Assembly (NCBI GenBank): GCA_003538625.1
Contig: DPRR01000016.1
Location: 1 to 64,000 of the forward strand
DNA: 64,000 nt
Source of the DNA: Ignavibacteriales bacterium
Lineage (GTDB): Bacteria > Bacteroidota > Ignavibacteria > Ignavibacteriales > Ignavibacteriaceae
Direction: 5' to 3'
The notes under the pieces were generated by a model. It was not told the origin of the DNA. It was given only the letters and a program-made list of their open reading frames with translations, and did no database searches. Numbering within the stretch: position 1 is the first letter of the stretch; each line of letters opens with the position of its first letter. Both the position numbers and the translations under genes were made by a program. Shown piece after piece: positions 24,219 to 32,945 of this stretch.

Positions 24219-24920
24219 ATGATTGAAGAGATTTTCACAATACTAAGCACAGCACTTTACGATAACTTTTGGATTGCACTACTCGCCTCATTAGGGTGGG
24301 GAGTGCTATCAATACTTTTGTCGCCCTGTCATCTTTCAAGTATTCCTCTTGTGGTTGGATATATCTCTTCACAAGGTAAAATTTCTTTAAAGCGAACTTT
24401 TTATATCTCATTAATTTTTGCAGTTGGTATATTAATAACAATTGCAGCAATCGGGGTAATCACAGCATCCCTCGGAAGATTGATGGGTGATGTTGGTGCA
24501 ATAGGCAATTATCTTGTTGCAGGAATTTTCTTTTTGGTCGGACTTTATCTTTTGGATATCATAAAGTTTGATTGGAATGCTGCCGGGTTACGCCAAACAA
24601 AATCAAAAGGATTATTAGCAGCACTAATTCTTGGATTACTTTTTGGTATCGCTCTTGGTCCCTGCACATTTGCATATATGGCTCCTGTACTTGGAATTGT
24701 TTTTCAAACTGCACAAACAAATTTTACTTCTGCGGCAATTTTACTTTTAGCATTTGGGATAGGGCATTGTTCAGTAATTGTTGGTGCCGGTACATTATCA
24801 AAAAAAGTTCAGCAGTATTTAAACTGGTCTGAAGAATCAAAAACAATTTTGTGGATAAAAAGAATTTGCGGCGTTTTAGTAATTTTGGGCGGAGTTTATT
24901 TAATCTTAACAGTAGCATAA
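24219..24920 (+). CDS. ccdA: CcdA/DsbD-type transmembrane electron carrier
   Basis: A 233-residue inner-membrane protein with about six helices. The paired cysteines expected for CcdA are in LLSPCHLSSIPLV (helix 1) and ALGPCTFAYMAPV (helix 4), each with the adjacent proline. It moves reducing power from cytosolic thioredoxin to periplasmic thioredoxins. Gene order, just after a periplasmic thioredoxin and before the cytochrome unit, supports a role in cytochrome c maturation or periplasmic arsenic/thiol reduction. Three bases separate it from the sigma-54 activator gene. Confidence 0.88.
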   Translation: MIEEIFTILSTALYDNFWIALLASLGWGVLSILLSPCHLSSIPLVVGYISSQGKISLKRTFYISLIFAVGILITIAAIGVITASLGRLMGDVGAIGNYLVAGIFFLVGLYLLDIIKFDWNAAGLRQTKSKGLLAALILGLLFGIALGPCTFAYMAPVLGIVFQTAQTNFTSAAILLLAFGIGHCSVIVGAGTLSKKVQQYLNWSEESKTILWIKRICGVLVILGGVYLILTVA

Positions 24921-24923
24921 AAG

Positions 24924-26246
24924 ATGGAAGAACAAAGAACAGATACTATTTTAAATTCTTTAGCAGAAGGTGTAATTACTGTTGATAAGGAATTTAAAAT
25001 AACATTCATCAACGAAGCCGCGAGTTTAATGACCGGTTTTCACAAAGATGAAGTAATTGGTAAAATCTGTAAAAATGTTTTTAAATCAGAATTTTGCCTG
25101 GAAAACTGCCCGATTGCCAGAATATTAAAATTTGGAAAAAGTATTTTTGATTTCGATAGTCAGATTGAATGTAAAGATTCAACACCTGTTCCAATACGAT
25201 TAAATGCGGCATTATTAAGAGATGAGAATAACAATCCATCCGGTGGAGTAATTACATTCAGGGATATCTCAATTTTAAAAAAGATAGAAGGAATTTTAAA
25301 TGATGAATTTAATTTTCATGGATTAATTTCAAATTCAAAATCGATGAAAGAAATTTTTACTTTAGTAAAACAAATTTCTGATTCTGCTGCACCTGTACTT
25401 ATAACTGGGGAAACCGGCACCGGCAAGGAATTAATTGCCGATGCTATTCAAAATCTGAGCAAAAGAGTTAAAAATAATTATGTAAAAGTAAACTGCTCTG
25501 TTATTCCACAAAATTTATTAGCAAGCGAGTTGTTCGGTCATTTAAAAGGGGCCTTTACCGATGCTCAGAAAGATAGAGTCGGGCGATTTGAACTTGCACA
25601 TAATGGTACGATATTTTTAGATGAAATAGGTGAAATGCCATTACAGATGCAGCCTCAGATTTTAAGAGTATTACAGGATGGTACTTTTGAAAGGTTGGGT
25701 GAATCAATAACTCGATCAGTAAATGTTAGGATTATTACCGCAACAAATATAGATCTGGAAAAAACCATTAATGAAGGAAGGTTCAGGGAAGATTTATTTT
25801 ATCGATTGAACGTAATTCATATTGAATTGCCTCCGTTAAGAAAACGTACAGATGATATACCATTACTAACAAATCATTTTCTAAGAAAGTATTCTCTGAT
25901 TTATAAGAAAAATATTCCGCATATTGATGATGAATGTATTGAACATTTAATGCAGTGGCATTGGCCCGGTAATATTCGGGAACTCGAAAATGCAGTAGAG
26001 TTTGCAGTTATTAGAAACAAGACCGATAAGGACTTATGCATTTGCTCGTTCCCGCAAAAGATTAGGGAGAATATTTATTGTGATCAAAAACATTCTGAAA
26101 AATTAAATATCCAAACTCCTTTCGAAAATTCTAATTTATTGGCATTACTGAATCAGTACAAATGGAATAAAACAAAGGTAGCTCAAATATTAGGTGTTGA
26201 TAGAACAACACTTTGGCGTAAACTTAAATCAATGGGTATAAAATAG
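24924..26246 (+). CDS. PAS-containing sigma-54-dependent activator
   Basis: A bacterial enhancer-binding protein of 440 residues. The N-terminal PAS domain (about 1-120) includes a cysteine cluster, Cys49, Cys58 and Cys62 (KICKNVFKSEFCLENCP), which may bind metal, heme or an iron-sulfur cluster. The AAA+ domain has Walker A GETGTGKE at 162-169, the sigma-54 loop GAFTDA at 209-214 instead of the usual GAFTGA, and Walker B IFLDEIGE. The C-terminal Fis-type helix-turn-helix is NKTKVAQILGVDRTTLWRKL. A sigma-54 promoter with upstream palindromes lies directly downstream, so the TPR-cytochrome unit is the likely target. Confidence 0.92.
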   Translation: MEEQRTDTILNSLAEGVITVDKEFKITFINEAASLMTGFHKDEVIGKICKNVFKSEFCLENCPIARILKFGKSIFDFDSQIECKDSTPVPIRLNAALLRDENNNPSGGVITFRDISILKKIEGILNDEFNFHGLISNSKSMKEIFTLVKQISDSAAPVLITGETGTGKELIADAIQNLSKRVKNNYVKVNCSVIPQNLLASELFGHLKGAFTDAQKDRVGRFELAHNGTIFLDEIGEMPLQMQPQILRVLQDGTFERLGESITRSVNVRIITATNIDLEKTINEGRFREDLFYRLNVIHIELPPLRKRTDDIPLLTNHFLRKYSLIYKKNIPHIDDECIEHLMQWHWPGNIRELENAVEFAVIRNKTDKDLCICSFPQKIRENIYCDQKHSEKLNIQTPFENSNLLALLNQYKWNKTKVAQILGVDRTTLWRKLKSMGIK

Positions 26247-26349
26247 TAACCACCTAAATTTGTTAATTTATTAGAATTGTTACGGTCATTCTCCAAATCA
26301 AATCCCATCATAATATTTAATAAACCCTTTCGTAATTAACACTCGTTTA

Positions 26350-26381
26350 AATTGCAACAATATAATTGTACTGTTGCAATT
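26350..26381. promoter_or_regulatory. Upstream activator palindrome A
   Basis: AATTGCAACA (26350-26359) and TGTTGCAATT (26372-26381) form perfect ten-base arms with a 12-base spacer. The half-site TTGCAACA recurs in palindrome B. The site ends about 70 bases before the -24 element, a typical distance for an enhancer-binding protein. Confidence 0.65.
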
Positions 26382-26393
26382 GAAACATATCGT

Positions 26394-26410
26394 TGCAACA
26401 AATTGTTGCA
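26394..26410. promoter_or_regulatory. Upstream activator palindrome B
   Basis: TGCAACAAATTGTTGCA is a perfect 17-base palindrome with a single central base. It repeats the half-site of palindrome A. It probably binds the activator encoded just upstream. Confidence 0.65.
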
Positions 26411-26448
26411 TTGTAGTTCTTTTTCAGACAGATAATCAATAAATGTTT

Positions 26449-26466
26449 TCGGCAAAATAATTGCAT
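26449..26466 (+). promoter_or_regulatory. Sigma-54 (-24/-12) promoter
   Basis: TCGGCAAAATAATTGCAT has GG at 26451-26452 and GC at 26463-26464 with exactly ten bases between, the invariant sigma-54 spacing, and TTGC at the -12 element. Transcription should start near 26476. The activator gene ends about 200 bases upstream and two palindromes lie between. Confidence 0.7.
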
Positions 26467-26478
26467 AAAACAATTATT

Positions 26479-26934
26479 ATGAGCGAGATGTTAGGAAATC
26501 ATTATTTTCAGCTTAAAAATTTTATTCTTGCTGAAGACACCTACGAAAGATTATTACCGGCAGAGTTGGCTAATCTAAAAGTTAAGCGAAAACTCATCAT
26601 ATGTTATACTCAAACAAATAAACTTTCAAAAGCTTTACAACTCTTAATCGATCTTATTGAACAAGACAGCAGTACAATTATCCAATTCAATTCCAGAGAA
26701 GAGGATTGTCCGTGTAATGATTTGATATTTCAAATTGAAAGCGGAATAATCACTTATCCTTTATATCAGGACTCTTATTTAGCATTGGGTATTCTTTGGC
26801 TGTACTGCAATTATAGAACTTCACTAAATTATTTTCAAATGGCGATTAAGGAAAACCCCAATAATGATCTTTTAAATAAAGCTTTTAATCTCATAAAAAA
26901 ATTATCTAAACAAAATATCTTACAAACAAATTAA
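26479..26934 (+). CDS. TPR-like protein of unknown role
   Basis: A protein of about 151 residues with helical repeats like tetratricopeptide units, for example GNHYFQLKNFILAEDTYERLL and a closing SLNYFQMAIKENPNNDLL. A CPCND motif sits in the middle. A TTG at 26461 would lie inside the -12 promoter element, so I start at ATG 26479; ATG 26488 is also possible, since transcription should begin near 26476. No signal peptide is visible. It is the first gene after the sigma-54 promoter and lies 12 bases before the cytochrome gene, so it may assist its export or assembly. Confidence 0.65.
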   Translation: MSEMLGNHYFQLKNFILAEDTYERLLPAELANLKVKRKLIICYTQTNKLSKALQLLIDLIEQDSSTIIQFNSREEDCPCNDLIFQIESGIITYPLYQDSYLALGILWLYCNYRTSLNYFQMAIKENPNNDLLNKAFNLIKKLSKQNILQTN

Positions 26935-26946
26935 AAAGGAGTTATT

Positions 26947-28065
26947 ATGGAACAGAATGTTACGCGTAAAGATTTCTTAACTAAAGCTTCTAAAGCTGCG
27001 GTTGGTTTAACAGCAGTAGCAGGGATATCAAGTCTCGTTACAACTGCTAATACCCAGGCAAAAACTATCGTTACACCCTGGCCCTGGCCATATGCCCAAT
27101 TAGATGTAGAAGCTGTTCGTATTCAGGGACATTATCTTTACTGGAATGATAAAGATTGTGCCGCCGGTGTATTTGGTGCACTTGTAAATGCTCTAGTTAC
27201 TACTGTTGGAGATCCTTGGACAAACATGCCAATGGAAGTAATGCTTTTTGGCAGAGGCGGAGGAAATGCGTGGGGTACATTATGCGGTTGTTTAAATGGC
27301 GGTGCAGCTTTAATTAGTTTAGTTACGACTAAAGCACAGTCAGGTGCTCTTATTAATGAACTTTGGGGCTGGTACTCACAAGCTGAATTACCTACTGATC
27401 AGGCAAACCAGGTTGCAATAAATGGGCAGTATCTTGTTCATAATTATGATCAGGATTTACCTCAAAATATTTCAGGAAGCCCGCTATGCCATACATCAGT
27501 AACAGAGTGGTGCATAGTTTCAGGTAAGAAAGTAAGTGATGTTGAAAGAAAAGAAAGATGTGCAAGAATAACTGGTGATGTTGCTGCAAAATGTGCTGAG
27601 ATACTTAATGCATTCTTTGCCGGTTCATTTGTATCAACTTATGTTGATCCCGCAGCAGTAACAGCTTGCTTAAGTTGTCATGGTAGTGCGTTAAATAATA
27701 ATGTAATGACTAAAATGGATTGTACGCCATGTCATGCGACTGCTCATGGCGGCTTAGCAGTTGAACCGGTTGGAGGAATCGCAACAACATTTGCATTAAG
27801 TCAAAACTATCCAAATCCTTTTAATCCAAGTACAAAAATTCAATTTTCAGTTCCTCAAATGGAAAAGGTTAAAGTAGAAATCTATGATATCCAGGGCTCA
27901 CTAATTAAAACACTTGTTGATTATGATTTATATCAACAGGGTAATTATGAAGTAATGTGGGATGGAACCGACAATAACGGCAAGCGTGTATCAAGCGGTA
28001 TCTATTTTACAAAAATGCAGGCTGGTAAATTTGCTCAAACCAAAAAAATGAATCTTGTGAAATAG
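26947..28065 (+). CDS. Split-Soret-like diheme cytochrome c with Tat-like signal and T9SS sorting tail
   Basis: The 372-residue protein starts with a Tat-like signal (TRKDFLTKA, with RK in place of RR). Residues about 60-225 match the C_GCAxxG_C_C family of split-Soret cytochromes: KDCAAGVFGALVNAL, FGRGGGNAWGTLCGC and the cysteines of CARITGDVAAKC. Two heme-binding motifs follow, CLSCH (241-245) and CTPCH (259-263). A type IX sorting domain (about 283-372) opens with ALSQNYPNPFNPSTKI and ends MNLVK. AAAGGAG precedes the ATG. The protein should be exported, carry heme and be surface-attached or released. The electron partner is unknown. Confidence 0.85.
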   Translation: MEQNVTRKDFLTKASKAAVGLTAVAGISSLVTTANTQAKTIVTPWPWPYAQLDVEAVRIQGHYLYWNDKDCAAGVFGALVNALVTTVGDPWTNMPMEVMLFGRGGGNAWGTLCGCLNGGAALISLVTTKAQSGALINELWGWYSQAELPTDQANQVAINGQYLVHNYDQDLPQNISGSPLCHTSVTEWCIVSGKKVSDVERKERCARITGDVAAKCAEILNAFFAGSFVSTYVDPAAVTACLSCHGSALNNNVMTKMDCTPCHATAHGGLAVEPVGGIATTFALSQNYPNPFNPSTKIQFSVPQMEKVKVEIYDIQGSLIKTLVDYDLYQQGNYEVMWDGTDNNGKRVSSGIYFTKMQAGKFAQTKKMNLVK

Positions 28066-28092
28066 TTATTGTGCTCATATTTGCCCCTTAAG

Positions 28093-28150
28093 GTGCTGTC
28101 TCTTTGTTGTGTTCGACTTGTTCAAATGTTTAAGAGACAGCACTTTTTTT
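28093..28150 (+). terminator. Rho-independent terminator after the cytochrome gene
   Basis: GTGCTGTCTCTT (28093-28104) pairs perfectly with AAGAGACAGCAC (28132-28143), followed by seven T. It closes the sigma-54 transcription unit. Confidence 0.85.
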
Positions 28151-28319
28151 GTTCGTTTCTTGCTATCGCCTTTAATGTAAGTTTTCTCTGATTTGCTTAT
28201 CTTTGCACCACTATGTTTAAGAATAAAAATTATTAGCTCGTCTTCTCACTCCATTTAGGCTTTTTAGCAAGCCGATTGTTTTATTTATCCCAACTATTAG
28301 AAATTAAAAGAAAATTATA

Positions 28320-29930
28320 ATGAGTATTATTAAAGAAATTAAGAACAGAAAAACTTTTGCAATTATAAGTCACCCTGATGCGGGTAAAACTACTTTAACG
28401 GAAAAACTTCTTTTATTCAGCGGTGCAATACAAATTGCTGGCGCTGTTAAATCAAATAAAATAAGAAAAACTGCAACTTCGGATTTTCAGGAGATTGAAA
28501 AGCAGCGAGGTATTTCGGTTTCTACTTCAGTATTAAGTTTTAAATACAATGGAATAAACATAAATCTACTCGATACTCCGGGTCATAAAGATTTTGCGGA
28601 AGATACATATCGTACATTAACCGCTGTGGATAGTGTTATTCTTGTTATCGATTGTGTAAAAGGAGTTGAAGAGCAAACAGAAAAACTTATGAATGTTTGC
28701 AGAATGCGCAATACACCCGTTATAGTTTTCATAAACAAACTTGATAGAGAAGGTAAAAATCCAATTGAATTACTTGATGAAATTGAAAGCAAACTAAATA
28801 TAAAAGTTCGTCCGTTAAGTTATCCAATGGGGATTGGTGTTAGCTTTAGAGGAGTTTACAATCTTTATGAAAATTCATTTTCATTTTTTAAAGCTAACAA
28901 GCAAAGAATCGAAGATGAAATTGAAAAGTTTAATGGAGTAGATGATCCCAAATTATTTGAATACTTTGGTGATGACGCATTAAAGCTTAAAGATGAAATA
29001 GAACTTATTCACGGAGCTTATGATGAATTTAAAATTAAGAATTATCTGAATGGAACTACTGCTCCGGTTTTCTTTGGAAGTGCAATTAATAATTTTGGTA
29101 TAAAAGAATTACTGGATACATTTGTTGAAATTGCACCGCAGCCTCTTCCAAGAGAAACAACTAAGGGAATGATAGATCCTGAGGATGAAAAATTTTCAGG
29201 ATTTGTGTTTAAAATACACGCAAACCTTGACCCGAAACATCGCAACAGAATTGCATTCCTAAGAGTCTGTTCCGGAAAGTTTGAGAGAAATAAATTTTAT
29301 CATCACGTACGACTCAATCGTGATATTAAGTTTCCAAATCCGGCTTCGTTTATGGCGCAGGATAAAACCACGATTGATGAAGCGTTTCCCGGTGATGTGA
29401 TTGGTCTTTATGATGTTGGTAATTTTAAAATCGGGGATACGATTACCGAAGGTGAAAATTTTATGTACAAAGGTATTCCAACTTTTTCACCGGAAATATT
29501 TAAAGAGTTGCATCTTGAAGATCCATTTAAATCCAAGCAGCTTAATAAAGGAATTTTACAGCTAACAGATGAAGGTTTAGCTCAGGTGTTTATCCAAAAT
29601 GATGGTAACAGAAAAGTTGTCGGAACTGTTGGCGATCTTCAATTTGATGTGCTTGAATATAGGCTGTTAAATGAATATGGAGCACAATGCAGATTCCGAC
29701 CTTTAAATTTTTATAAAGCCTGCTGGGTTATTTATGATAAGGAAGAGGATATTACTGAGTTGAGACGAATCCGATCACACAATTTGTTTTTAGATAAGCA
29801 CAATAAACTAGTTTACCTGGCTGAATCTTCTTATTCCATAATCAGTGCACAGGAAAAAAATCCAAAAGCTAAATTCTTATTTAGTGTTGAACATAACACT
29901 CAAACGCACGAACTTGAGGATGAGGAATAA
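28320..29930 (+). CDS. prfC: Peptide chain release factor 3
   Basis: A translational GTPase that removes release factors 1 and 2 from the ribosome after termination. The GTPase motifs are SHPDAGKTTLTE (G1, about 18-29), TSDFQEIEKQRGISVSTS (switch region), DTPGHKDFAED (G3) and NKLDREGKNP (G4). The 536-residue length and the domains after the G domain match RF3 rather than elongation factor G. It appears to stand alone after the arsenic island. Confidence 0.94.
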   Translation: MSIIKEIKNRKTFAIISHPDAGKTTLTEKLLLFSGAIQIAGAVKSNKIRKTATSDFQEIEKQRGISVSTSVLSFKYNGININLLDTPGHKDFAEDTYRTLTAVDSVILVIDCVKGVEEQTEKLMNVCRMRNTPVIVFINKLDREGKNPIELLDEIESKLNIKVRPLSYPMGIGVSFRGVYNLYENSFSFFKANKQRIEDEIEKFNGVDDPKLFEYFGDDALKLKDEIELIHGAYDEFKIKNYLNGTTAPVFFGSAINNFGIKELLDTFVEIAPQPLPRETTKGMIDPEDEKFSGFVFKIHANLDPKHRNRIAFLRVCSGKFERNKFYHHVRLNRDIKFPNPASFMAQDKTTIDEAFPGDVIGLYDVGNFKIGDTITEGENFMYKGIPTFSPEIFKELHLEDPFKSKQLNKGILQLTDEGLAQVFIQNDGNRKVVGTVGDLQFDVLEYRLLNEYGAQCRFRPLNFYKACWVIYDKEEDITELRRIRSHNLFLDKHNKLVYLAESSYSIISAQEKNPKAKFLFSVEHNTQTHELEDEE

Positions 29931-29960
29931 TTTCTGACGTAAGTGAGGGACTCTATTAAG

Positions 29961-30036
29961 GTCATTTCGAAGGAGTCTGCGACTGAGAAATCTGTTAAAA
30001 TATAAAGTTCAGATTTCTCCCTTTGGTCGAAATGAC
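29961..30036. repeat. Dispersed GTCATTTCGA...TCGAAATGAC repeat
   Basis: Perfect ten-base terminal arms (29961-29970 and 30027-30036) enclose CTGAGAAATCTG facing CAGATTTCTC. It lies between convergent genes, 30 bases after prfC, and may terminate transcription. Confidence 0.8.
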
Positions 30037-30073
30037 AAAAAATTAATATACTTAAAATGATAATACAAAATAG

Positions 30074-30379
30074 TTATTCATAATAATCAATCTTACAACC
30101 GCAGCCATCCCATTTGCGTTCATAATAATCCAATCTTTCCTGGACAAAAAAATCAACATCTTTCATTGAATCCATTTTACGGATTAATATTTCTTTTTTA
30201 AAAGTTGTTTCCTGGAAAAAGAGTTTATCATCATACTTTAAAACACGAATAAAGTCTGAAAGATGTGTGTCTTCAACTCTTATTATTTCAGAATTATCCA
30301 GAACAGTTTTTAGCTCGCCCTCATCTATAATAAGATAGTTTGTATTGAGCGCTTTGTTAAATATTTCTTTTGCATCCAT
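30074..30379 (-). CDS. Hypothetical protein of 101 residues
   Basis: I do not recognise this small cytosolic protein. It starts MDAKEIFNKALNTNYLIIDE and ends with WDGCGCKIDYYE, where the CGC could bind a metal. There is no signal peptide or membrane segment. It is on the minus strand, between the prfC repeat and the antiporter gene on the same strand. Coding bias looks normal, but there is no further support. Confidence 0.55.
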   Translation of the reverse strand: MDAKEIFNKALNTNYLIIDEGELKTVLDNSEIIRVEDTHLSDFIRVLKYDDKLFFQETTFKKEILIRKMDSMKDVDFFVQERLDYYERKWDGCGCKIDYYE

Positions 30380-30442
30380 AATACACTAATGTTTTGAGGG
30401 TTGGATGATTTGAGATAGTATAAGTTTCACGAATTGATCACG

Positions 30443-32581
30443 TTATTGCGAATTTACCACAAGTACCGGACAAGTTGCATTATTTAAAACGCTCTCAACA
30501 CTTGGCCCAATATATAAATTTTCAGATCCTGGCCGGATATCAGTTCCCAAAACTATCAAATCAAAATTCTTTTCATTAGCCATTTTAAGAATTACAGATT
30601 GTGTATCAGTTCCAACTTCAACTTCAGAAAATGTATTGATTGATAACGATTCACCAAGTTTTTTTAATTCTTCAGTAATCTGATGAGCAAATATATATTG
30701 CCTTTCCTTAATGCCGCCCTCAACGTCCAGATGATAAATATCTTTTTTTTCTTCAATGACCTTTAGGATATGTACCTCTTGATTACTAGCGGAAACGAGT
30801 GCAAATGCCACCTGAGCAGCATGTCGAGAAGCTAAACTTCCATTGGTTGGGACCAGAATTCTTAAAGGCTGCCAGTTATCCGAATTGAATCCACTTTTAA
30901 CCACAATACTTGGACAAGATACCAATCGAACAATATTATCTACCATTGGATTAAAAACCATTTGAGATTTTTTATCCTTTTCTGTGGCTCCGATTAAAAT
31001 AAGATTATAGCTTCGGTTGGCTTCATCAAGAATACTTTCAACCGGTTTTGCAGATACTACAACCTTTTTAGTAACGGATATATTTGTAAAAAGTTTTGAA
31101 AAATCTTCTAAAAATTGAATGCACTCATTTTTATTTTCATCAGTACTAATTGTCAGTAATGTAAGTTCCAATTCTCTGTTTTTTGCTAACCTTTCTATTA
31201 TTTTCGCTTCAATTATTTTTTTGCCAAAATCATCTCTTTTTCTTACAGGTAAAAGCACTCGGTGAACAGATGACATAAAATTATCTTTATGTAATTCTTC
31301 CAGTTTCAGTCTTTCAATTTCTTCATCTTTTGGTTTTACTTTTTTAAGAGTATATCTGAGCATAAATGGAGCCATTATGGAAGTAACAACCGCCATTATA
31401 ATTATTAATGAAAAAATTTCTTTTGAAATTATACCCAAAGACAAACCAATTGTAGCTACGATTATTTGAATAGCACCTCTTGCATTTAATCCCGATCCAA
31501 AGGATAACGCAGTCCAATGATCACTTCTGCCTACCCATCGGGCCCCAATGTATGCACCGGTAACTTTACTTATGGTGGCAATAACAATCAGTCCAATTCC
31601 AATTATTAATAATTCAGGATTTAATAATGGTACCAGACTTACTTTTAAACCTGCAGCTGCAAAAAAGATTGGAGCAAAAATTCCAAAAGTAAAACTTTCA
31701 ATTCTTTCAATTGCTTCTTTAGGAACTGCAGGAATGCGGGAAAAAATAATTCCTGCCACAAAAGCTCCCAGAACAGCTTCCAGTTTTAGAGATTGAGCTA
31801 TTGCACCAAATCCGAAACTAAAAAGAATTAGAATAGTTAAAAACTTATAACGGCTCTTGATAGAATTCTGAGCAAAACTGACTGCTTTTGCAGCAATCCA
31901 TTTCCCTGCGATAATACTGACAGAAAGGAACGCTAAAACCTTTCCAACAGAGATAAAAGCATTTTCGGCGGTTACTACTCCAACTTCTATTAATCCTAAA
32001 ACAATTGAAAGTAAAATCCACGCTGCTGTATCATCAATCATTCCGGCTGCAATAGTAATCTGACCAATATCTCTGCGGATTAAATTTAAATCGATTAATA
32101 CTTTTGCGATAACCGGAATAGCAGAAACTGAAATTGCGGTTGCAACAAAAAGTGAAAATACTGTGCGTTGTGATGGGTCAACCAAAAGAGAATCCGGAAT
32201 AAAAAAGCAAAACAGAAAACCAAATATTAATGGTAAGATTAAACCACCTAAAGCAGTTCCAAATGCACTTCTTGCGTGATGTTTTATTAAAGCAAGATCA
32301 GTTTCCAATCCTGTAATTAAAAGCAAGAGCATTGCACCAATAAGACTTACTACTTCTAGTAAATTTGTTCCCGTTGATGATTGCGAAATCATTAAGTCAG
32401 AAAAAAAAGGAGTTGCACCTAAAAGTGAGGGACCTAAAACTACTCCGGCAAGAATTTCACCAACAACGGTTGGTTGACCCATTCGCTGAAACAATTCTCC
32501 AAATACACGCGCAAAAAGCAGTAATAAAAAGAGTTGAAAAAGAAGAATAAGAATGTCGTTATGTAATGAGGCTTCTAACAT
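30443..32581 (-). CDS. CPA2-type cation/proton antiporter with two UspA domains
   Basis: A 712-residue inner-membrane protein. About twelve helices form the Na+/H+ or K+/H+ exchanger domain (about 1-405), with the GMIDDTAAW segment carrying the ion-binding aspartates and SGLNARGAIQIIVATIGL near the end of the domain. Two universal-stress-protein-like domains follow (about 440-560 and 570-712); LILIGATEKDKKS and LIVLGTDIRPGSENLYIGPSVESVL are typical nucleotide-binding loops. The UspA part probably senses nucleotide to control transport. The frame starts TTG-ATG; I use the ATG at 32581. Confidence 0.88.
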   Translation of the reverse strand: MLEASLHNDILILLFQLFLLLLFARVFGELFQRMGQPTVVGEILAGVVLGPSLLGATPFFSDLMISQSSTGTNLLEVVSLIGAMLLLLITGLETDLALIKHHARSAFGTALGGLILPLIFGFLFCFFIPDSLLVDPSQRTVFSLFVATAISVSAIPVIAKVLIDLNLIRRDIGQITIAAGMIDDTAAWILLSIVLGLIEVGVVTAENAFISVGKVLAFLSVSIIAGKWIAAKAVSFAQNSIKSRYKFLTILILFSFGFGAIAQSLKLEAVLGAFVAGIIFSRIPAVPKEAIERIESFTFGIFAPIFFAAAGLKVSLVPLLNPELLIIGIGLIVIATISKVTGAYIGARWVGRSDHWTALSFGSGLNARGAIQIIVATIGLSLGIISKEIFSLIIIMAVVTSIMAPFMLRYTLKKVKPKDEEIERLKLEELHKDNFMSSVHRVLLPVRKRDDFGKKIIEAKIIERLAKNRELELTLLTISTDENKNECIQFLEDFSKLFTNISVTKKVVVSAKPVESILDEANRSYNLILIGATEKDKKSQMVFNPMVDNIVRLVSCPSIVVKSGFNSDNWQPLRILVPTNGSLASRHAAQVAFALVSASNQEVHILKVIEEKKDIYHLDVEGGIKERQYIFAHQITEELKKLGESLSINTFSEVEVGTDTQSVILKMANEKNFDLIVLGTDIRPGSENLYIGPSVESVLNNATCPVLVVNSQ

Positions 32582-32945
32582 CAAATTTATAATGCGTACT
32601 AGAATATATTATTGAATATAAATTGATTTCTATATAGTAAAGTAATGAAAAGATAGTTTAGAATAAATATTCTTTGATAATCAGACCAATAGAAGATTAT
32701 TGAATTAAATTGAACGATATGAGAGATTTTTAAAACGATTTGCTACTATCATCCGCCAAATTTTATTAGTTAGAAATACTCAATTGGCTGGAACTTATAT
32801 TTTACTTCATATCAAAATAAGCATTTAATGGATTTAACTTTAATATTCGAATAAACAATTTCAATCCCACTTCTCATTTAGCTAATTTTGAAACGTAAAT
32901 TAAATAAAAATTTGAATCACATTTAGAAAAATCAGGAGTTATAAA
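32582..32945. other. Intergenic region between divergent genes
   Basis: This AT-rich stretch separates the antiporter (minus strand) from enolase (plus strand) and must hold both promoters. I see no coding sequence, RNA gene or clear repeat. An AGGAG before the enolase ATG is the only strong signal. Confidence 0.5.

Noticed and set aside
26461..26478. TTG at 26461 as the start of the TPR gene
   Set aside because: It falls in the -12 element of the sigma-54 promoter, upstream of the expected transcription start.
11024..28150. The arsenic region as an integrated element with att sites
   Set aside because: I found no integrase, tRNA edge or flanking direct repeat; transfer remains possible but is not shown.
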